DNA from: an uncultured Rhodocyclaceae bacterium
GTDB taxonomy: Bacteria; Pseudomonadota; Gammaproteobacteria; Burkholderiales; Rhodocyclaceae
Assembly: GCA_903930805.1 (NCBI GenBank)
Contig: CAIYZZ010000473.1
Span: forward strand, 1 to 5,602
Length of the DNA: 5,602 bases
Reading direction: 5' to 3'
Below the pieces are notes generated by a model that was given only the letters and a program-made list of their open reading frames with translations, was not told where the DNA came from and searched no databases. The number at the start of each line of letters is the position of its first letter. The stretch's first letter is position 1. Position numbers and translations under genes: made by a program. Shown piece after piece: positions 1-4,046 of the stretch.

Positions 1-987
1 CCCGCTCGCGCGCCGGTTGACCTCGTCTTCCAATGCTCGCAGGCTTGCCATGATTTCGCCGAAGGTCGGCACCGGGCCGAAGATCATGTTCGACATCGCC
101 CCGTAATCGGCCTCGACCGCCGCCAGCACATGCCCTTCCGGCACCAGGCGCAGACTGCCGGGAACCGCCAGATCGTAGCGCGCCCATCCACGCGGATAAA
201 AACGCTGCTTGAACGCCACCACCTCCGCCAGCAAATCCAGATTCGCCAAGGCCGCATCCTTCACCGGTGCAGCGGCCATCCGCGCCAGATCGTAATAGTG
301 CCGCGAATAGCGCGACGGCTGCGGGTTGCCTTTGGGCCGGTGCGCCTCGTGGTGCAGGATCGTCGCCTTCTCCCAGAACGTCCGCTCGGCCTTGATCACA
401 CGCACCGCGCATTCACGTCGCGCGAACACCTGCGGAAACTGCTCGGCGGCATAACTGCCGATCATCTTTTCCTCATGCGGCAACCAAGCTGCCAGCGGCC
501 CGATCTCCAGCCGCAATTCCGGGCGCAGATAGCGGTCGGGGAAGGATGCCGGATAGCGAATCTCGATCACATGCGGATCATCTGCCGCGATAACGCACTG
601 GCACAGTTCGCCAAGCGCAGCCGCGATGCGCGTCAGCAATTCGCCACCGATAACAGATTGCGCCTGCTCGTTGATCGCCGCGTTCAGCTTTTCCTGCTTG
701 GCCTTCGAGCGCTCGGCCAGCGGGTCTTCACCACTGAGCGTGCGCCAATCCAGAATCAGGTCGATGTCTTCGGAAAAGCGCTCGATCAGCCGATAGGCTT
801 TCGACAAACTGGTGCCACCCTTGAACATCAGCAGGCGCGCCAGTTCGGCATCGGCAAACAGGCGATCCAGCACCCAGGTCACCCAGAAATCCTTTTCCGC
901 CACCGCCGGCGTCGTCTTCATCTTGGCGGCGGTTTCCGCAAACAGCGCCGAACGCTCAGCGGCCGGCAAGCGCGCAACGCGATCCAT
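1..987 (-). CDS. abiEii: AbiEii-like nucleotidyltransferase toxin (type IV TA), 3' end beyond window
   Basis: The frame is open from the ATG at 987-985 to base 1 (329 codons, no stop), so the gene runs off the left edge, probably only slightly, since family members are usually around 300-340 residues. The nucleotidyltransferase signature is clear: FKGGTSLSKAYR at residues 55-66, then FSEDIDL at 71-77, giving the G-G-x-S motif and the D74-x-D76 metal-binding pair. Further family-like segments are LRLEIGPL (about 158-165), ERTFWEKATILHHEAHR (201-217) and SRHYYDL (228-234). In characterised AbiE systems AbiEii is a cytoplasmic nucleotidyltransferase toxin that stops growth and is opposed by AbiEi. 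The start is set by an AGGAG Shine-Dalgarno at 1000-996 and by the ATG sharing its A with the antitoxin TGA (TGATG), implying translational coupling. The catalytic motifs look intact. Family assignment is firm; the target is not visible in the sequence. Confidence 0.93.
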   Translation of the reverse strand, partial: MDRVARLPAAERSALFAETAAKMKTTPAVAEKDFWVTWVLDRLFADAELARLLMFKGGTSLSKAYRLIERFSEDIDLILDWRTLSGEDPLAERSKAKQEKLNAAINEQAQSVIGGELLTRIAAALGELCQCVIAADDPHVIEIRYPASFPDRYLRPELRLEIGPLAAWLPHEEKMIGSYAAEQFPQVFARRECAVRVIKAERTFWEKATILHHEAHRPKGNPQPSRYSRHYYDLARMAAAPVKDAALANLDLLAEVVAFKQRFYPRGWARYDLAVPGSLRLVPEGHVLAAVEADYGAMSNMIFGPVPTFGEIMASLRALEDEVNRRASG

Positions 988-1592
988 CAGGCGCGCTCCT
1001 CAGAAATCTGCTTGATGATTTCGTAAATCCAGCCCGCCACCATGCGCGTATCGCGCAACAGGCGCGTGCGTAATTTCGGGTCGAGCCACTGACGCAGCTT
1101 TTCAATCACGGCGGCGTCGACATGCTCCTTGCCCAGCGCCTTGATCGCCGGCACCAGCAAGCCGCTCTCACGCAAGGCAAAGCCGGTGTCCTTCAAGGCG
1201 GCTTTGCGAAAGGCCAATTCCTGCTCGCCAATCGCGTAACGCCGGCTGGGGCCATCAGAAAGGTAAAGCCATTTCCCCGGCACCTGCGTCGAGACGCCCA
1301 GCAGATTCAGTGCCGTATCGCCCGAAGGCTGAATGCGCCAGTTGAACTTGCGCGCCAGCGCCTGCGCCACCTGGTCGATGTCCGGGCTCAATTGCCCCAG
1401 CAGCTCGCTCTGGCGCGGGTAGTCATACACCCCCAGGCAAACACGGCGTATCGTCCCTGCCTTGGTCAGCGCAGAGAGTGCCTTATGGATGTTGGCCTCG
1501 CCAAAATCGGTCACAAAATCCGTCTTGGTAAATGCCCAACCCCTGCCGCGCCCGTAGATGCGTGAAAGTATTTTTTGTTCAATAGGTTGCAT
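987..1592 (-). CDS. abiEi: AbiEi-like (DUF6088-type) antitoxin and transcriptional regulator
   Basis: A 201-residue protein starting MQPIEQKILSRIYGRGRGWA. The N-terminal segment (residues 1-60) reads as a winged helix, with KTDFVTDFGEANIHKALSAL as the recognition-helix region and GTIRRVCLGVYDYP as the wing; this is typical of AbiEi/DUF6088 antitoxins. The middle (about 75-130) contains SGDTALNLLG and GKWLYLSDGPSRRY, which I associate with the same family. Known AbiEi proteins neutralise AbiEii and repress their own promoter by binding inverted repeats. The frame stays open upstream to an ATG at 1703, but I chose the ATG at 1592 because the extra 37 residues would lie over a palindromic operator-like DNA site and the family normally starts near the helix-turn-helix. 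No strong Shine-Dalgarno is visible before 1592. The stop (989-987) overlaps the toxin ATG. Pairing with abiEii makes the call secure. Confidence 0.88.
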   Translation of the reverse strand: MQPIEQKILSRIYGRGRGWAFTKTDFVTDFGEANIHKALSALTKAGTIRRVCLGVYDYPRQSELLGQLSPDIDQVAQALARKFNWRIQPSGDTALNLLGVSTQVPGKWLYLSDGPSRRYAIGEQELAFRKAALKDTGFALRESGLLVPAIKALGKEHVDAAVIEKLRQWLDPKLRTRLLRDTRMVAGWIYEIIKQISEERA

Positions 1593-1611
1593 TAACGTAC
1601 CAGAGAGTCTT

Positions 1612-1643
1612 TTTTCAGGGAAAGAAGCTTGTTTTCCGGAAAA
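1612..1643 (-). promoter_or_regulatory. Candidate AbiEi operator: twin boxes forming an imperfect palindrome
   Basis: On the plus strand, TTTTCAGGGAAA (1612-1623) and TTTTCCGGAAAA (1632-1643) match at 10 of 12 positions and are spaced 20 bp start to start, about two helical turns. The second box is a perfect palindrome. The whole 32 bp is also an imperfect palindrome centred on AAGCTT (1625-1630), with matching arms TTTTC and GAAAA. It ends 20 bp upstream of the abiEi ATG, where promoter or leader DNA is expected. AbiEi proteins of studied systems bind repeats at their promoter, so autoregulation is the natural inference. I could not assign -35 and -10 boxes with confidence. Confidence 0.55.
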
Positions 1644-1803
1644 TAACACGCCCAGAATTGGAGCGCCAGAGAAACCTTTGGATGGCAATGAACAACCCGC
1701 CATTGCCTGCTATGATTGCCACGCATACGGCGCAAGCCATCCGTCGAACGGGGGCAACCCTGGCGACACAACCTGCCGGACAGATCAACGCCCAGCAGCC
1801 CAG

Positions 1804-1823
1804 CGGCCACCAACGAGTGGCCG
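1804..1823. repeat. Perfect 7-bp hairpin
   Basis: CGGCCAC (1804-1810) and GTGGCCG (1817-1823) are perfect reverse complements around the loop CAACGA. On the plus strand the stem is followed by TTGTCATTT, a weak terminator-like tail, but no plus-strand gene is known upstream. It may simply be part of the structured spacer. Confidence 0.5.
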
Positions 1824-1926
1824 TTGTCATTTCCCCCTGACCGCTCCGTCACGGCGCTTGCAACAACCCCCGCAAGCCCCGCGCCGTCGCTACCGCATCA
1901 CGTACTGAACCACGCCGTCACGCGAT

Positions 1927-1945
1927 AAAGCCGCGTCACGGCTTT
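1927..1945 (-). terminator. Terminator-like hairpin (first of two related ones)
   Basis: AAAGCCG (1927-1933) pairs perfectly with CGGCTTT (1939-1945) around a 5-base loop. Read on the minus strand the stem ends in CGGCTTT followed by ATCG, so the U tract is short. An alternative longer pairing exists: GCCGTCACGCG (1914-1924) with CGCGTCACGGC (1932-1942), one mismatch in 11. The minus-strand sequence AGCCGTGACGCGGCTTT closely resembles the hairpin at 2032-2058. Terminator function is uncertain. Confidence 0.3.
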
Positions 1946-1967
1946 GTGGCTTCGGTAATCACCGTAC

Positions 1968-1984
1968 CGCCAGCGCCGACTTTT
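1968..1984. repeat. Direct repeat, copy A
   Basis: The 17 bases CGCCAGCGCCGACTTTT are identical to 2438-2454. On the minus strand the copy encodes KVGAGGTVI in one frame, close to the VGAGETAL of the other two copies, and it is preceded by AGCGAC about 20 bases upstream, as in copy B. A shorter or diverged member of the same repeat family. Confidence 0.65.
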
Positions 1985-2031
1985 GCCTTGGCCTGGCATT
2001 GTCGCTACTGCCCGCCGCCTGCGCCGTCAGC

Positions 2032-2058
2032 AAAAAGCCGCTCACGGCTCCAGCGGCT
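2032..2058 (-). terminator. Probable Rho-independent terminator for minus-strand transcription
   Basis: Read on the minus strand, the hairpin AGCCG-TGAG-CGGCT (2049-2036) runs directly into TTTTT (2036-2032). A competing stem pairs AGCCGC (2058-2053) with GCGGCT (2041-2036) and ends at the same T run. It lies about 400 bp past the last gene of the right-hand operon and beyond the large nested hairpin, so a transcript ending here would carry that structure. The stem is short (5-6 bp), so strength is uncertain. Confidence 0.4.
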
Positions 2059-2099
2059 ACGTCAAACCCGGCTTGCTCGCGACGCTCGATTGCACCCTG

Positions 2100-2250
2100 C
2101 CAGGCCGGGGTAAATCGCAAGCGATTCAACATAACAGCGCATTACCCAAAGTCGGCCAGTCGCTCCGCTCAAGCTGCGCTTGGTGGCCGACCGCTCTCGC
2201 GCCCTGCGGGTTCGGGTAATGGTCTGTTATGTCTTGCGCCACCGGCCTGG
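2100..2250. repeat. Large nested inverted repeat, possible structured RNA or ssDNA element
   Basis: Successive arms pair in strict nested order: CCAGGCCGG (2100-2108) with CCGGCCTGG (2242-2250); CGCAAG (2116-2121) with CTTGCG (2233-2238); ACATAACAG (2129-2137) with CTGTTATGT (2224-2232); ATTACCC (2141-2147) with GGGTAAT (2214-2220); GTCGGCCA (2151-2158) with TGGCCGAC (2184-2191); CAAGC (2170-2174) with GCTTG (2178-2182). That is about 44 Watson-Crick pairs in 151 bases, interrupted by internal loops and a side hairpin CCC-TGC-GGG at 2202-2210. AATCGC-AA-GCGATT (2113-2126) offers a competing local fold. Stems are perfect while loops are irregular, which suggests selection for structure. The class is not recognised. 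Confidence 0.75.
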
Positions 2251-2279
2251 ACAACGGCCTGATCGGCGCTGCGCGTGGG

Positions 2280-2302
2280 CCTATTCAGCGCTACGCGATA
2301 GG
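2280..2302. repeat. Small hairpin beside the nested repeat
   Basis: CCTAT (2280-2284) pairs with ATAGG (2298-2302), and the loop contains the palindrome AGCGCT. Weak on its own; listed because it adjoins the large structure. Confidence 0.35.
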
Positions 2303-2318
2303 TGGCGTTGATCCCCCG

Positions 2319-2331
2319 CCCGCCAGGCGGG
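2319..2331. repeat. GC-rich palindrome
   Basis: CCCGCC-A-GGCGGG is a perfect 13-base palindrome with one central base, followed on the plus strand by TTTG. It resembles a weak plus-strand terminator, but no plus-strand gene is supported upstream. As RNA only the outer pairs could form. Confidence 0.4.
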
Positions 2332-2393
2332 TTTGCCTGCGGCGGCTCGCACTGCGTTGCTCGTTCCCGCCTCGGCAACCCCGCTCCCATCTG

Positions 2394-2420
2394 CCCCCAA
2401 GGTGAATCGGGGGCTCCCCG
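2394..2420. repeat. Two alternative GC hairpins
   Basis: CCCCC (2394-2398) can pair with GGGGG (2409-2413), or CGGGG (2408-2412) with CCCCG (2416-2420) around GCT. The two folds exclude each other. The site is just past the stop of the last gene of the right-hand operon and next to repeat copy B; there is no T run on either strand, so it is not a clear terminator. Confidence 0.4.
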
Positions 2421-2456
2421 CAATCAAAGTGCCGTCTCGCCAGCGCCGACTTTTCG
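2421..2456. repeat. Direct repeat, copy B
   Basis: Aligns over about 36 bases with 3311-3347: both begin CAATCA, then share GCCGTCTC, CCAGCGCCGACT and TT, with single mismatches (G/A, T/A) and a one-base length difference near the left end. It begins just past the stop of the unknown helical gene (2464). On the minus strand it encodes VGAGETAL followed at once by TGA, the same eight residues found at the C-terminus of the HNH protein. Confidence 0.75.
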
Positions 2457-2463
2457 GGCCAGA

Positions 2464-3297
2464 TCATGGCCACCGTCGCTTCCGCATTACATACTTTCGA
2501 TCTCCCCAAGCGAAAAGAAAGAAATCCTTCATGTCCGGCACGACAGCCATGCCGGCCGTGTCTGGAAGATTGGCCGACCAGGCGCAATCGCACAAGGAGT
2601 CAAGCACATCGCGCAGTGCGGCAATCAAGGTCACCAAGGCATAGATGGCGTGATTTGAAGCCGTAACCAGTTCCGAGGCTCGCACATGCAGCGGCACCAC
2701 ATCCATCTGTTGCTGGTTGAGGTCAGTAATCAGGCTGGTCGCAGCATCACCGAACGCAATGCTTGCCATCCGCCCATTAAATTGGGCACGTTCACGCTCT
2801 CTGGGCGTGGCGTGCGTTTGCATAATCTGGCTGGCAATCTCGCCCCATCGCACGATGGGGTCGGCCATCGCCTGATGTTTTTGGCCGGTCAGTTTATTGA
2901 TGTTGGAGTAGCGTCCGCCGGGGTGTGCGAAATCATCCAGAAAACCGAGGATGATGATTGGCAACGAGTTCGGCTGGAATGCATCCAGCACAGTAATTCC
3001 GCGCGTGGCGCAGATGGCCTTGGTTGTATCAAACAGTGAACGCAGTTTATGGCTGTAATTCTCGACGGCTTTGCTGTCTGGTGTGACCAGTTGGTTCCGC
3101 GCCATGTGGTCGAGGATCAAGACCAGTTTCAACACCCGCTCGAACCCTATCGATAACTCGAAGAACGCCGAATAGAAAAGCCCCTTCTTGTCACCAAGAT
3201 TGGCGCGGCGCAACGCCGTCAGGCCGTTGCACAGACAGGCCTGGGCGAGGAGACCCTCCTGCTCGAGCAGATACCAGGTCGCGCTGAACGGCATCAC
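2464..3297 (-). CDS. Unrecognised mostly helical protein, possibly HEPN-like; third gene of operon
   Basis: Encodes 277 residues from the GTG at 3297, or 276 from the adjacent ATG at 3294, which I prefer because that ATG overlaps the upstream TGA (TGATG) and has AGAGGGG 9 bases upstream (3310-3304). No family is securely recognised. Predicted features are long helices without membrane segments: GLFYSAFFELSIGFERVLKLV (about 39-59), YSHKLRSLF (81-89) and helices around 150-165, 205-235. The combination of an N-terminal helical pair with an H-K-L-x-x-L-F segment is reminiscent of HEPN domains, but the catalytic R-x4-6-H motif is not evident, so this is tentative. GGRYSNINKLTG (127-138) looks like a conserved loop. 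The protein is soluble and its role probably depends on the HNH protein just upstream, to which it is translationally coupled. Two direct repeats bracket it almost exactly, and the last codons (MRKRRWP) fall in sequence resembling the flank of repeat copy A. Confidence 0.8.
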   Translation of the reverse strand: MMPFSATWYLLEQEGLLAQACLCNGLTALRRANLGDKKGLFYSAFFELSIGFERVLKLVLILDHMARNQLVTPDSKAVENYSHKLRSLFDTTKAICATRGITVLDAFQPNSLPIIILGFLDDFAHPGGRYSNINKLTGQKHQAMADPIVRWGEIASQIMQTHATPRERERAQFNGRMASIAFGDAATSLITDLNQQQMDVVPLHVRASELVTASNHAIYALVTLIAALRDVLDSLCDCAWSANLPDTAGMAVVPDMKDFFLFAWGDRKYVMRKRRWP

Positions 3298-4037
3298 GCA
3301 GATCCCCTCTCAATCAGTAGCGCCGTCTCACCAGCGCCGACTATTGAACCATCAGCCTTGAAAATCAACGTCGCGTGGGAACCTTGATAAAAACGCAACA
3401 AGATAATGACGGCAGACTCTGCTGCGCAGTTAGCCACTTGATAACAGAAAACCTCGGGGTTCTCGCAAAAACACGGCAAATCATTGAAGTACGCCTTTGC
3501 AATGGCTGCCATCTTTTCATTCGGCTCATTCAGTTTCTCTGCATTAGGCTCTGTCATTGCCAGCACAAAATGTGGATAGGCTGCAACTGTACCGTTCCAT
3601 CGGGCATGAAAATGATGAAAGTAAAGTCCCCGACCGATCACTTCCAAAGCCCGTTTCAGCCGTTGATGGTCAACTTTGATGGCAACCGTTTCATGCTGTT
3701 GCCCGGAGTCAGTGTCTTCAACAACAACCGGGATTTGCTCAGCGGTAAAGCGGGCAATGACGGCCGGATTTTGCTTAATGGCCCGCAGTATTTTCGTGCC
3801 GAAGTGGTTTGCCGCAATCTGGTTGTTCGGGATGTTCATCGATAACGCATAGAGCAGATACTCGTCATCGTCCGACTTACTTCCATTATGAAGGTCGCAA
3901 GATGGGACTGTGATTAGCTGCTTGCGTAGGTCAACGCCTTGCGGCAAATCCTTTTGTTCAGGGAATAAACATCGTGGTGGCACATGTTCGACGGACGTAG
4001 CCGGCGCATCACACATGTAGCACGCGCGGGCCACCAA
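3294..4037 (-). CDS. HNH endonuclease-like protein (HNH_5-like), second gene of operon
   Basis: A protein of 247 residues with an N-terminal HNH/zinc-knuckle module: C6-x2-C9, then EHVPPRCLFP (17-26, H18 the likely first His of the HNH core), then VPSCDLHNGSKSDDDEYLL (44-62) with C47, H50, N51 and K54. C6, C9, C47 and H50 would bind structural zinc. This pattern is that of small HNH nucleases, here suggesting metal-dependent DNA or RNA cleavage in the cytoplasm. The rest (70-247) is unrecognised and may bind substrate or partner. There is no ATG before C6: the start is TTG at 4037 or GTG at 4034, and the first ATG (residue 8) would lose C6. The stop overlaps the next gene's ATG, and the previous gene ends 7 bases upstream. 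The C-terminal VGAGETAL (233-240) lies within direct-repeat copy C, so the protein's end may be repeat-derived. Confidence 0.85.
   Translation of the reverse strand: MVARACYMCDAPATSVEHVPPRCLFPEQKDLPQGVDLRKQLITVPSCDLHNGSKSDDDEYLLYALSMNIPNNQIAANHFGTKILRAIKQNPAVIARFTAEQIPVVVEDTDSGQQHETVAIKVDHQRLKRALEVIGRGLYFHHFHARWNGTVAAYPHFVLAMTEPNAEKLNEPNEKMAAIAKAYFNDLPCFCENPEVFCYQVANCAAESAVIILLRFYQGSHATLIFKADGSIVGAGETALLIERGSA
3311..3347. repeat. Direct repeat, copy C, inside the 3' end of the HNH gene
   Basis: Near-identical partner of 2421-2456, located about 890 bp away and 14 bp upstream of the helical gene's start. Unlike copies A and B it is translated, encoding the C-terminal VGAGETALL of the HNH protein. 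Similarity extends weakly on both sides: GCGACG about 27 bases upstream on the minus strand, and TGATTG just downstream. Confidence 0.75.
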
Positions 4038-4043
4038 CTTTTA

Positions 4044-4046
4044 CCT
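4044..4046 (-). promoter_or_regulatory. Shine-Dalgarno core for the non-ATG start of the HNH gene
   Basis: On the minus strand AGG lies within the upstream gene's stop region (ATAGGT), 6 bases before TTG (4037) and 9 before GTG (4034). Either start is possible; the spacing slightly favours TTG or GTG over any downstream ATG, and the CxxC motif requires one of them. Confidence 0.4.

Larger units (their letters stand above)
1700..2463. other. GC-rich structured spacer without a convincing gene
   Basis: About 760 bp between the two protein-coding blocks. Several short frames are open on both strands, as expected in GC-rich DNA, but none has a recognisable domain, and they overlap each other and the hairpins. 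Instead the stretch holds a large nested inverted repeat (2100-2250), small hairpins at 1804-1823, 1927-1945, 2032-2058, 2280-2302, 2319-2331 and 2394-2420, and two copies of a direct repeat (1968-1984, 2421-2456). It could be a long structured RNA on the minus strand, a single-stranded-DNA folding element (transfer origin or recombination site), or eroded mobile-element backbone. The sequence alone does not decide. Confidence 0.5.

Noticed and set aside
130..1026. 298-codon open frame on the plus strand
   Set aside because: It lies opposite abiEii, which has unmistakable nucleotidyltransferase motifs; the plus frame is arginine- and glutamine-rich with no domain, as expected of a GC-rich shadow.
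1593..1703. N-terminal extension of AbiEi from the ATG at 1703
   Set aside because: The 37 extra residues would be encoded across the palindromic operator-like site, and the winged helix begins right after the ATG at 1592.
1615..1830. 71-residue minus-strand frame starting MTTATRWWPLGCWALICPAG, with a hydrophobic, lipoprotein-like start
   Set aside because: It has GGGGG close before the ATG and a hydrophobic N-terminus, but it overlaps other equally open frames, crosses a hairpin and ends inside the AbiEi operator. Not enough to call a gene, though conservation testing could change that.
1658..1928. Plus-strand short frames in the left part of the spacer
   Set aside because: Several overlap on both strands with no domain and no good ribosome site; GC-rich DNA gives such frames by chance.
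1900..2463. Insertion sequence or transposon
   Set aside because: No transposase-like frame, no terminal inverted repeats with target duplication. The direct repeats bracket a gene instead of a transposase.
2169..2658. Short frames on both strands across 2169-2658
   Set aside because: They overlap each other, the nested hairpin and repeat copy B, or shadow the helical gene. No domain is recognisable.
1968..3347. CRISPR array
   Set aside because: Only three similar repeats occur, at irregular spacings of about 470 and 890 bp, with coding sequence between; this is not a CRISPR pattern and no cas gene is present.
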